A DNA stretch of 64,000 nucleotides from Rhodococcus pseudokoreensis (GTDB taxonomy: Bacteria > Actinomycetota > Actinomycetes > Mycobacteriales > Mycobacteriaceae). The position numbers and the translations under genes were made by a program. Each line of letters opens with the position of its first letter. Position 1 is the stretch's first letter. Of the stretch, positions 26,213 to 35,831 are shown one piece after another. The stretch covers positions 3,782,001-3,846,000 of the forward strand of contig NZ_CP070619.1 in the NCBI RefSeq assembly GCF_017068395.1. Reading direction: 5' to 3'. The notes below the pieces were generated by a model. That model ran no database searches, was not told where the DNA came from, and saw only the letters and a program-made list of their open reading frames with translations.

Positions 26213-27167
26213 CCGACACGGTCGCCTCGTGGACCACGCGGTGCGCGGGCAGGATCGACTCGCGCTCCGCGTCGGCGTCCCCCTCGCCGCCGACCAGCCC
26301 GACGTAATGCGCGAGTTGGGCGGCGAGGGGTTCGTCGCTGTAGCGGATGGTGGGGATCTCGATCACCGTCTGCTGCTTGTACCCGTCGCGGTCGGCGGGG
26401 AGGTCGTCGTCGATGTGCCGGTAGATGGTGATGTCGCGGCGCAGCAGGTCGATCTCGATCAGACGGTCCGGTTCCAGCAGCGACAACTGCCGGACCTTCC
26501 GCTGACTCACCCGGCTGGCCGAGATGGTGGCCACCGCCCCGGATTCGAACCGCAGCACCGCCTCCGCGCAGTCCTCGGCGTCGTTGCGCCGCGAACCGTC
26601 GTGGAAGTAACCGAATTCGGCCTTCACCCCGACCGGTGGCGATCCGACGAATCCGATCGCCAGGTCGACGTCGTGGATCAGCAGGTCCGTCGCGACGCCG
26701 GTGGGGATGCGAGAGACGAACGGCGAGTGCCGGATTCCGTTGACCTGCCACACGTCACCGGCGAATTCGCGGGCCGTCCGGACCGCCGGGTTGAACCGCT
26801 CGAGCAGACCGCACATCAGCGGGACGCCCGTCGCGGCGGCGCGTTTCACCAGATCGGTGCTCTCCTCGTACGTTGCGGCGAGCGGCTTTTCGACGAGCAG
26901 CGGCTTCCCGAGGTCCAGCACGCGGCCCGCCACCTCGTAGTGTGCGGGGGTCGCGGCCGCGACGACGACGGCGTCGATGCCGTCCAGGTCGTCGAAATCC
27001 GCGGCCCACGCGGCGCCGAACCGTGCGGCGACGTCCCGTCCGTGTTCTTCCCGCGGTTCCACCAGCAACGCCAGGTCGCACAGCGGCGACTGCGCGAGGA
27101 CGCGGGCGTGCAGCGAACCCATCTTCCCGGATCCGACGAGCGCGATCCGCGGTCGCGTGGACGTCAT
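26202..27167 (-). CDS. Gfo/Idh/MocA sugar dehydrogenase (GnnA/WbpB-like)
   Basis: A 321-residue NAD-dependent oxidoreductase. The Rossmann motif is VGSGKMGSLHARV; the catalytic-type EKP motif is LLVEKPLAAT. In nucleotide-sugar pathways such enzymes oxidise C3 of a UDP- or dTDP-sugar, making the 3-keto sugar used by a DegT aminotransferase. That partner is directly upstream and overlaps it by ATGA, strongly suggesting a two-step amination. ATG 27167 is chosen for this overlap and the clean MTSTRPRIALVGSG start. The exact sugar is not determined; an inositol dehydrogenase role is less likely given the neighbour. Confidence 0.82.
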   Translation of the reverse strand: MTSTRPRIALVGSGKMGSLHARVLAQSPLCDLALLVEPREEHGRDVAARFGAAWAADFDDLDGIDAVVVAAATPAHYEVAGRVLDLGKPLLVEKPLAATYEESTDLVKRAAATGVPLMCGLLERFNPAVRTAREFAGDVWQVNGIRHSPFVSRIPTGVATDLLIHDVDLAIGFVGSPPVGVKAEFGYFHDGSRRNDAEDCAEAVLRFESGAVATISASRVSQRKVRQLSLLEPDRLIEIDLLRRDITIYRHIDDDLPADRDGYKQQTVIEIPTIRYSDEPLAAQLAHYVGLVGGEGDADAERESILPAHRVVHEATVSATG

Positions 27168-28267
27168 CACGCCTCCATCGCCTCGCGGACCGCCGCGACG
27201 ATCCGGTCGACGTCGTCGGTGGAGAGTGCGGCGTGAACGGGGATGCTGAGGCATCGGCGGGCCACCGACGTCGCGATCGGGGTCGGCGAGACGATCACCC
27301 GGGGATGCTCGCGGTAGCAGTCGTAGTCGTAGACGGTCCTCGGGTAGTAGACGCCGCTGCCCACTCCCCGGTCGCCCAGACGCCGGGCGAGGGTGTCGCG
27401 GTCGATCGCTGCGTCCGGCGCGAGGACGACGGTGAACTGGTGCCACACGTGCCCGCGGCCCGCGAGTTCCGAAGGCAGAACGAGACCTTCGACGTCCTTC
27501 AGCCCCGTCCGCAGCGCCTCCGCGTTGCGCCGGCGCGACTCCACCTGCTGCAGATACGAACCCAGTTGCGGTAACCCGAGACTCGCCTGCAGGTCCGTCA
27601 TCCGGAAATTCTGGCCCGCCATCTCGTACTCGTAACGCCTGCGCATGCCCTGATTCCGCAGCACCCGCAACCGGTCGGCCACCGCGTCGTCGTCCGTCGT
27701 GACCATGCCGCCCTCGGCGGTGGTGAGATTCTTCGTCGCGTAGAACGAGAAGCAGCCGAGCCCGAAACTGCCCGCACCCCTACCGTCGAACGTGGCGCCG
27801 TGCGCCTGCGCCGCGTCCTCGACGACGGCCAGTCCCCGGGACTCGGCCAGCGGCATCAGCGCACCCATGTCGGCGGTCTGCCCGTACAGGTGCACCGGCA
27901 TCAGCACCCGGGTGCGTTCGTTCACGCACTGCTCCGCGACGTCGGGGTCGATCGCGAAGTCGGCCTCCCCGATGTCGGCGAACCGTGCCGTCGCGCCGGC
28001 GTCGAGGATCGCGTTGAGCGTGGCCACGAACGTGAACGGGGTGGTGAGCACCTCGTCCCCGGGCTGGAGGTCCAGCACCCGCAGCGCCGCGATCAGGGCG
28101 GTGGTCCCGCTGTTGACGGCCACCGCGTGCCGGGTGCCGACGAGTTCGGCGAACCCCTCCTCGAACCTCGCGACCTTCGGTCCCTGCGCGACCATCCCGG
28201 ATCGCAGGGTGTCGAGGACCTCGCGCTCGACATCCTCTCCGAAGGAAATACTCGAGATCGCGATCAC
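27167..28267 (-). CDS. DegT/DnrJ/EryC1 sugar aminotransferase (GnnB/WbpE-like)
   Basis: A 366-residue PLP aminotransferase acting on keto nucleotide sugars. The PLP lysine is Lys179 in FSFYATKNLTTAEGGMV; other anchors are NSGTTAL (phosphate) and EDAAQAHG. Coupled to the Gfo/Idh gene. Together they would convert a 3-OH to a 3-amino group. Divergent from the LpxA-like acyltransferase (105 bp), which could acylate the new amine. An upstream frame to 28298 is not needed; MIAISSISFGEDVE is the family-type start. Confidence 0.88.
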   Translation of the reverse strand: MIAISSISFGEDVEREVLDTLRSGMVAQGPKVARFEEGFAELVGTRHAVAVNSGTTALIAALRVLDLQPGDEVLTTPFTFVATLNAILDAGATARFADIGEADFAIDPDVAEQCVNERTRVLMPVHLYGQTADMGALMPLAESRGLAVVEDAAQAHGATFDGRGAGSFGLGCFSFYATKNLTTAEGGMVTTDDDAVADRLRVLRNQGMRRRYEYEMAGQNFRMTDLQASLGLPQLGSYLQQVESRRRNAEALRTGLKDVEGLVLPSELAGRGHVWHQFTVVLAPDAAIDRDTLARRLGDRGVGSGVYYPRTVYDYDCYREHPRVIVSPTPIATSVARRCLSIPVHAALSTDDVDRIVAAVREAMEA

Positions 28268-28372
28268 GGTTCCTCCGATAGATTGACGTGCAGTTCACAC
28301 CGTCTTCACAGATTGCAACCCCTTGAAGGTTCCCACGGTCTGCACGGCTCCTGGAAGGAATCCGAAACTTTC

Positions 28373-29092
28373 ATGACCATCGGTGAAAACTGCGAGATCC
28401 ACCCGACCGTCGTGATAGGCGACGGCGTCACCGTCGGGGACCGTGTGAGCATCGGACCGTATGCCGTCCTCACCGGCCCCCTCGACGTCGGCGACGACTG
28501 CTGGATCGGCGCCCACGCGACGCTCGGGGCGCCGCCGGAGTGGATCGGGAAGACGCATCCGCGCACGTGGACGGAGGTGAGCCCGCACCGGGGTGTGGTG
28601 ATCGGCGCCGGCACCGTGATCCGGGAGATGAGCGCCGTCCAGCAGGGCGCCGAGCGGCCGACGACCATCGGTCGCGGGGGATTCGTCATGAACCACACGT
28701 CCGTCGAGCACGACGTCCGGATCGGCGAAGACTGCGTCCTGTCACCGTCGAGCACCCTCGGCGGTCACGTGACCCTCGGCGACGGCGTCAATATCGGCAT
28801 GAGCGCGGTGGTGCATCAGCGGCGGGTGATCGGGGCGCGCGCCATGGTCGGAATGGGATCGGTCGTCGCCAAGGACATTCCGCCGTTCGCCACGGTCTTC
28901 GGCAATCCCGCCGCCCTGCGTGGCACCAACCGGGTGGGGATGAGCCGGTCCGGGATCGCCGACCGGGACATCGAGGCGGTGGCGAATCTGTTCGCGTCGG
29001 GGCGGCTCGAGGCGGACGCGGAACTCCCGCAGTCGCTCGCCGACGCGTTCGCGTGGTGGCGGCAGCTTGCGGTGAAACCGCTCGTTTCCTGA
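28373..29092 (+). CDS. LpxA-like left-handed beta-helix acyltransferase
   Basis: A 239-residue hexapeptide-repeat protein that follows LpxA (UDP-GlcNAc acyltransferase) through its beta-helix and into the C-terminal helical domain. By hand alignment to E. coli LpxA, His113 matches catalytic His125, His132 matches His144, and His148 (VVHQR) matches His160. The His122 position is Ser110, and Met161 sits at the acyl-chain ruler (Gly173). LpxA normally starts lipid A synthesis, which actinobacteria lack, so the real substrate is probably the amino sugar from the divergent genes. The length is slightly short for LpxA (about 262). Confidence 0.8.
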   Translation: MTIGENCEIHPTVVIGDGVTVGDRVSIGPYAVLTGPLDVGDDCWIGAHATLGAPPEWIGKTHPRTWTEVSPHRGVVIGAGTVIREMSAVQQGAERPTTIGRGGFVMNHTSVEHDVRIGEDCVLSPSSTLGGHVTLGDGVNIGMSAVVHQRRVIGARAMVGMGSVVAKDIPPFATVFGNPAALRGTNRVGMSRSGIADRDIEAVANLFASGRLEADAELPQSLADAFAWWRQLAVKPLVS

Positions 29093-29170
29093 TCCTGCGC
29101 CCCCTGATTGCTATCGTCGGAAACGAACGCTGCACTGCCGCAGCGCACTGCCGGTGAGGGGGTGGTCCTC

Positions 29171-30154
29171 GTGGACACCGATCCCGAGATCGTCCCCGAC
29201 CGCGGCGGCCGCGCTGTTCTGATGAACGCGCTGCGGGTCCTCGTCACCCTCGCGATCGTCGTCGCCGTCGTGTTTGCCGTGAAGTCGCAGTGGGCCGAGG
29301 TCCGGGACACGATCACCCAGCTGGACTGGTGGGCGCTCGCCGCCTCCGCGGTGTTCGTGTTCCTCGGCATGGGTGCCGCAGTGCGCGCGTGGCAGCACGC
29401 GCTCGGCGCCCTCGAACACCCGATTCCCGCGTTCGACGCCGCCCGCTGCTATCTGGTCGGCCAGCTCGGCAAGTATCTGCCGGGCAGCGTGTGGGCGTTC
29501 GTCCTCCAGACCGAACTCGTCCGCCGGGCCGGGGTGTCGCGTGCCAACGGATTCGTCGCCGTCCTCGTCACCGTCGGGCTGAGCATCACGTCCGCGCTGG
29601 TCGTCGGGCTGCTGGCGCTGCCGGCCCTGTTCCACATCAGCACCGTCGCGGCGGTCGCGGTGATCGTGCTCGTCCCGATCGCCCTCGTCTGCTGCTATCC
29701 CCCGATCCTCACCCGGCTGGTGAACCTGGCCCTGAGGATCCTGCGGCGCGCCCCGCTGCACCGGCAGTTGACGATGCACAAGATCGGGCGGGCGCTCGGC
29801 TGGTGCGCCGTCAGCTGGGTGCTGTACGGCGTGCATCTGTGGCTCCTCGCGTCGAGCACGTCGGGGTTCGCGGTGGGCACCCTGGTGCAATGCATCGGCG
29901 CGATCGCCCTCGGCATGTGCGCCGGGGTGCTGGTGGTCGTCGCACCGTCCGGCATCGGGGTCCGCGAGGCCGTCGTCGTCGCGGCGCTGTCGCCGTTCAT
30001 GGACAGCGGGGTGGCGCTCGGGCTGGCCCTCGCGTCCCGCCTGGTGTTCACGCTGTGCGAGGTGCTCGCCGGCTTCGTCGCCGCGGTCGCCGGCTCGCGT
30101 TCGCTGCGCAACGCCCTCGTGCACGAGGATTCCCGGGTGCCGCAGCCGTCGTGA
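29171..30154 (+). CDS. Flippase-like membrane protein (LPG synthase TM family)
   Basis: A 327-residue protein with about eight hydrophobic helices, of the UPF0104/lysylphosphatidylglycerol-synthase transmembrane family (AglD-like). The family signature region CYLVGQLGKYLPGSVWAFVLQTELVRRAGVS is clear. No soluble aminoacyl-transfer domain is present, so it is not an MprF. Such proteins are proposed glycolipid or lipid-linked sugar flippases. GTG 29171 has GAGGGG 9 nt upstream; GTG 29162 is possible. The methyltransferase gene follows 10 bp later. Confidence 0.8.
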   Translation: MDTDPEIVPDRGGRAVLMNALRVLVTLAIVVAVVFAVKSQWAEVRDTITQLDWWALAASAVFVFLGMGAAVRAWQHALGALEHPIPAFDAARCYLVGQLGKYLPGSVWAFVLQTELVRRAGVSRANGFVAVLVTVGLSITSALVVGLLALPALFHISTVAAVAVIVLVPIALVCCYPPILTRLVNLALRILRRAPLHRQLTMHKIGRALGWCAVSWVLYGVHLWLLASSTSGFAVGTLVQCIGAIALGMCAGVLVVVAPSGIGVREAVVVAALSPFMDSGVALGLALASRLVFTLCEVLAGFVAAVAGSRSLRNALVHEDSRVPQPS

Positions 30155-30164
30155 GGAGACCGCG

Positions 30165-30956
30165 ATGACGGACGCCTGGGACGTCGATCCCGCGTACGAG
30201 AACTACATCGGTCGCTGGAGCAGGCTGGTCGCGCCGCAGTTCCTGCGGTGGCTGGCCGCGGGTCCGGGCGGCGTCTGGTGCGACGTGGGATGCGGGACCG
30301 GCGCCCTCGCCCACACCGTTCTCCGCCAATTCGATCCCGCCGGGGTGGTCGGGGTCGAGCCTTCGGAGCCGTTCGCCGCGGCGGCCCGGGCGGGCGCGGA
30401 CGACCCCCGCTTCGACGTGCGGCCGGGCACCGCCGAAGCGATCCCCGCCGCGGACGGCGAGTTCGACCGCGTGGTGTCCGGGCTGGTCCTCAACTTCGTG
30501 CCGCATCCGGTCGCCGGGCTCGCCGAGATGCGCCGCGTCACCCGGGCCGGCGGGACCATCGCCGGATACGTGTGGGACTACGCGGGGGGCATGCAGATGA
30601 TCCGCGTCTTCTGGGACGCCGCGCGCGAACTCGACGAGGGTGCCGCGACCCTCGACGAGGGTGTCCGCTTCCCGCTCTGCCGGCCGCAGCCACTCCGCGA
30701 CGCGCTGGCCACCGCCGGGTTCACCGAGGTGGCCGTCCACCCGCTCGACGTTCCCACCGTGTTCGCCGGCTTCGACGACTTCTGGCGGCCGTTCCTCGGC
30801 GGTCAAGGCCCTGCGCCCGGCTACTGCGCATCTCTGCCTGCCGGACGTCGAACAGCTCTTCGCGACCTGCTCGATGCCCGACTGCCGCGCGACGACGCCG
30901 GACGCATCGCACTCGCCGCGCGGGCGTGGGCGTTCCGCGGATCGGTCCCGGTCTGA
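30165..30956 (+). CDS. Class I SAM-dependent methyltransferase
   Basis: A 263-residue methyltransferase (type 11 domain). SAM motif I is WCDVGCGTGALA; motif IV is EFDRVVSGLVLNFVP. It starts 10 bp after the flippase-like gene behind GAGGAGACCG, so they share a transcript. The substrate is unknown; the neighbourhood suggests a sugar or lipid carrier, but this class is widespread. It ends 10 bp before the convergent rmlB. Confidence 0.82.
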   Translation: MTDAWDVDPAYENYIGRWSRLVAPQFLRWLAAGPGGVWCDVGCGTGALAHTVLRQFDPAGVVGVEPSEPFAAAARAGADDPRFDVRPGTAEAIPAADGEFDRVVSGLVLNFVPHPVAGLAEMRRVTRAGGTIAGYVWDYAGGMQMIRVFWDAARELDEGAATLDEGVRFPLCRPQPLRDALATAGFTEVAVHPLDVPTVFAGFDDFWRPFLGGQGPAPGYCASLPAGRRTALRDLLDARLPRDDAGRIALAARAWAFRGSVPV

Positions 30957-30966
30957 CCGGCGCGTC

Positions 30967-32910
<1,944 letters not shown>

Positions 32911-32911
32911 C

Positions 32912-33499
32912 GTGGAGTATCGGGAACTGAAGGTCCCCGGCGCGTGGGAGATCACCCCACGGCAGTTCGGCGACGACCGCGGCGTATTCCTCGAATGGTT
33001 CAAGGGGTCGGAGTTCGAAGCCGTCGTCGGGCACCCCCTCGAACTCGCGCAGGCCAACTGCTCGGTGTCCGCCGCCGGTGTCCTGCGCGGCATCCACTAC
33101 ACCGACAACCCGCCCGGGCAGGCGAAATACGTCACCTGCGTCAAGGGCGCGTTCCTCGACGTCATCGTCGATCTCCGGGTGGGGTCGCCGATGTTCGGGC
33201 AGTGGGATTCGGTGCTCATCGACGACGTCGACCGCCGCGCCGTCTACCTCCCGGCCGGTGTCGGCCACGCGATCCTGTCCCTCGAGGACGCGTCGACGGT
33301 GATGTACCTGTGCTCGATCGAGTACGCCCCGGCCCTCGACCACGACCTGCACCCGCTCGACCCCGACCTGGGCATCGACTGGCCCACGACGGGCCGGGAC
33401 GGCAACCCGCTGACGTTCCAGCTGTCCGAGAAGGATTCGGCGGCGCCGTCGCTGAAGCAGGCCATCTCCGCCGGAGCGCTCCCCACCTTCCCCACGTGA
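32912..33499 (+). CDS. rmlC: dTDP-4-keto-6-deoxyglucose 3,5-epimerase RmlC
   Basis: A 195-residue cupin-fold epimerase, third step of dTDP-L-rhamnose synthesis. The catalytic His is in GVLRGIHYTDNPPGQAKYV. Other family anchors are the Asp-rich FLDVIVDLRVGSP strand and VYLPAGVGHAI. GTG 32912 lies 1 bp after the rmlA stop, so translation is coupled. Its TGA stop is inside the 5' arm of the hairpin at 33496-33535. Confidence 0.95.
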   Translation: MEYRELKVPGAWEITPRQFGDDRGVFLEWFKGSEFEAVVGHPLELAQANCSVSAAGVLRGIHYTDNPPGQAKYVTCVKGAFLDVIVDLRVGSPMFGQWDSVLIDDVDRRAVYLPAGVGHAILSLEDASTVMYLCSIEYAPALDHDLHPLDPDLGIDWPTTGRDGNPLTFQLSEKDSAAPSLKQAISAGALPTFPT

Positions 33500-33535
33500 G
33501 TGTTTTCGTGTGCCCGGGTACACGAAAACACTCAC
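33496..33535 (+). terminator. 16-bp perfect hairpin overlapping rmlC stop
   Basis: Arms GTGAGTGTTTTCGTGT and ACACGAAAACACTCAC, 8-nt loop (GCCCGGGT). The rmlC TGA (33497-33499) lies inside the left arm. A terminator by position. Its total length (40 nt) and GTGAG...CTCAC ends match the two elements at 51330 and 58587. Confidence 0.8.
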
Positions 33536-33576
33536 ATGGGGGGTGACGGACGAGAACGTGTTCTAGTATCGAGGGC

Positions 33577-34386
33577 GTGACCTTCGTCGTCGTCGACCAC
33601 CCCCGGCCGGGTATCGCCCTGGTCACGCTCAATCGCCCGGAGCGCATGAACGCGATGGCGTTCGACGTGATGATCCCGTTCCGCGACGCGCTGGAGGAGA
33701 TCAGCAACGACAACTCGGTCCGCGCACTGGTCGTCACCGGCGCGGGCCGCGGTTTCTGCTCCGGCGCCGACCAGAGGTCCGCGGGCCCGCTCCCCCACGT
33801 CGACGGCCTCACCCCGCCGACCGTGGCGCTGCGGGCCATGGAGATGCTCGACAACGTGGTGCTCTCGCTCCGCCGGATGCATCAGCCGGTGATCAGCGCC
33901 GTCAACGGTGCCGCCATCGGCGGTGGGCTGTGCCTGGCGCTCGCCTCCGACATCCGGATCGCGGCCGACGACGCGTACTTCCGCGCGGCCGGCATCAACA
34001 ACGGACTGACGGCCAGCGAACTGGGGCTGAGCTACCTGCTGCCCCGCGCGATCGGTTCGTCCCGGGCCTTCGAGATCATGCTGTCCGGGCGGGACGTGCA
34101 CGCCGCGGAGGCGGAGCGGATCGGACTCGTGTCGCGGTGCGTACCCGGCGAGGACCTCCTGGACGAATGCTTCGACCTCGCCGAACGCATGTCGCGCTTC
34201 TCCCGCCCGGGCCTGGAGCTGACGAAACGCACGCTGTGGTCGGGACTCGACGCCGCCTCCCTCGAAGCCCACATCCACCAGGAGGGTCTCGGACAGCTGC
34301 TGGTGCGGCTGCTGACCGACAACTTCGAGGAGGCCACCGCCGCGCGGAAGGACAAGCGCGAACCGCAGTTCCGGGACCGACGCTAG
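33577..34386 (+). CDS. Enoyl-CoA hydratase/isomerase family protein
   Basis: A 269-residue crotonase. The oxyanion-hole segments are GAGRGFCSGADQ and NGAAIGGGLCLALASDI; the position of one catalytic Glu is replaced by INNGLTASELGLSYLLPR, where a glutamate (SEL) is present. It probably hydrates or isomerises an acyl-CoA. No fatty-acid genes adjoin it, so its pathway is unclear. GTG 33577 is the start. Its last 4 bp overlap the end of convergent rhaB. Confidence 0.88.
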   Translation: MTFVVVDHPRPGIALVTLNRPERMNAMAFDVMIPFRDALEEISNDNSVRALVVTGAGRGFCSGADQRSAGPLPHVDGLTPPTVALRAMEMLDNVVLSLRRMHQPVISAVNGAAIGGGLCLALASDIRIAADDAYFRAAGINNGLTASELGLSYLLPRAIGSSRAFEIMLSGRDVHAAEAERIGLVSRCVPGEDLLDECFDLAERMSRFSRPGLELTKRTLWSGLDAASLEAHIHQEGLGQLLVRLLTDNFEEATAARKDKREPQFRDRR

Positions 34387-35831
34387 GCCCGGGACAGCGA
34401 CGGCACGAACTCGCGCAGGGTGAACGAATTCGCCACGACCGCACGCAGTGCGGCGAGTCCCCCGGACAGTGCGCCCGCCGCCCGCGCCTGCACCAGGACG
34501 TTTCCGAGGGCGGACCCCTCGACGGGTCCGGCGACGACGGGCAGCCCGGTGGCGTCCGCCGTCAGCCGGCACAGCAGTGCGTTCTGGGAACCGCCGCCGA
34601 CGATGTGCACCACGTCGATCGGGGTTCCGGTCAGTTCGACGATCGACTGCACCGACCGCCGGTACGCGTCCGCGAGACTGTCCATCACACAGCGGATCAC
34701 CTCGGCCGGACCGTCGGGCACGCGCTGACCGGTCCGCGCGCATTCGGCGGCGATGCGGGCGGGCATGTCGCCCGGCGGTAGAAACACCGGCAGGTCCGGG
34801 TCGATCACCGAACCGAGGTCGGTCAGGGCCGCGGCGTCGTCCAGCAGGTCCTGCAGCGACACGTCGAGCCCGTCGGCCTGCCACTGCCGCATCGACTCCT
34901 GCACCAGCCACATGCCCATCACGTTCCGCAGCAGCCGGGTGGTGCCGTCGACGCCTGCCTCGTTGGTGAATCCCGCCGTGCGCACGGCCTCGGTGCGCAC
35001 GGGTGCGGGCAGTTCCGTCCCGACCAGCGACCAGGTGCCCGATGCGATGTACGCGAACCGCGGACCCGAAGCGGGTACTGCGGCCACGGCCGACGCGGTG
35101 TCGTGGCTGCCGACGGCCACCACCACCGGGGGACGGTTCGCGGCCCCGATCTCTTCGGCGACGTCGGGCCGGACGGGTCCGATCGCCGAACCGGGCTCCA
35201 CCAACGGCGGCAGCACGCGGTCGTCGAGACCGAGCCGGGCGACGAGCGCACGGTCCCAGTCGCGGCGCACCGGATCGAGCAGCCCGGTGGTGGACGCGTT
35301 GGTAACCTCGCCGGCCCGCACTCCGCTGAGCCAGTACGCCAGAATGTCGGGGATCATCAGCAACTGCTCTGCGACGTCGAGCCGCTGCGCGCCGCTCTTC
35401 CGTTCGGCGAGCAGTTGGTACACGGTGTTGAACGGCAGTTGCGCGATGCCGTTGCGCCCGAACAGCTCCCGATCCGAGATCGACGACCGCACCTCGGCCG
35501 CGACGCCCCCCGTCCGCTGGTCGCGGTAGTGGCACGGCATCCCGAGGAGGGAACCGTCGCCGCCGAGCAGCCCGTAATCCACGGCCCACGTGTCGATTCC
35601 GATCGACACGACGGCGTCGCCGTGGGCCTCGGCCTCCGTCACCGCAGCCCGCAGTCCGTCCAGGACACCTCGGTAGAGGCCGGCGAGATCCCAGTGCAGG
35701 GATCCCGCCAGCCGCACCGGCCGGTTGGGGAAACGCGCCACCTCGTCGAGGGTGATCACCCCGCCCGAGACGCGGCCCAGCATCACCCTCCCACTCGAGG
35801 CGCCCAGATCGATCGCGGCGAATGCGTCCAT
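34383..35831 (-). CDS. rhaB: L-rhamnulokinase RhaB
   Basis: A 482-residue FGGY-family kinase that phosphorylates L-rhamnulose at C1. N-terminal nucleotide motif AAIDLGASSGRVMLG, catalytic Asp in GIDTWAVDYGLL, and C-terminal HIVGGGSQNALLCRLTADATG. Last gene of the rhamnose operon; its ATG overlaps the rhaD stop by 1 bp (35831). Confidence 0.94.
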   Translation of the reverse strand: MDAFAAIDLGASSGRVMLGRVSGGVITLDEVARFPNRPVRLAGSLHWDLAGLYRGVLDGLRAAVTEAEAHGDAVVSIGIDTWAVDYGLLGGDGSLLGMPCHYRDQRTGGVAAEVRSSISDRELFGRNGIAQLPFNTVYQLLAERKSGAQRLDVAEQLLMIPDILAYWLSGVRAGEVTNASTTGLLDPVRRDWDRALVARLGLDDRVLPPLVEPGSAIGPVRPDVAEEIGAANRPPVVVAVGSHDTASAVAAVPASGPRFAYIASGTWSLVGTELPAPVRTEAVRTAGFTNEAGVDGTTRLLRNVMGMWLVQESMRQWQADGLDVSLQDLLDDAAALTDLGSVIDPDLPVFLPPGDMPARIAAECARTGQRVPDGPAEVIRCVMDSLADAYRRSVQSIVELTGTPIDVVHIVGGGSQNALLCRLTADATGLPVVAGPVEGSALGNVLVQARAAGALSGGLAALRAVVANSFTLREFVPSLSRA

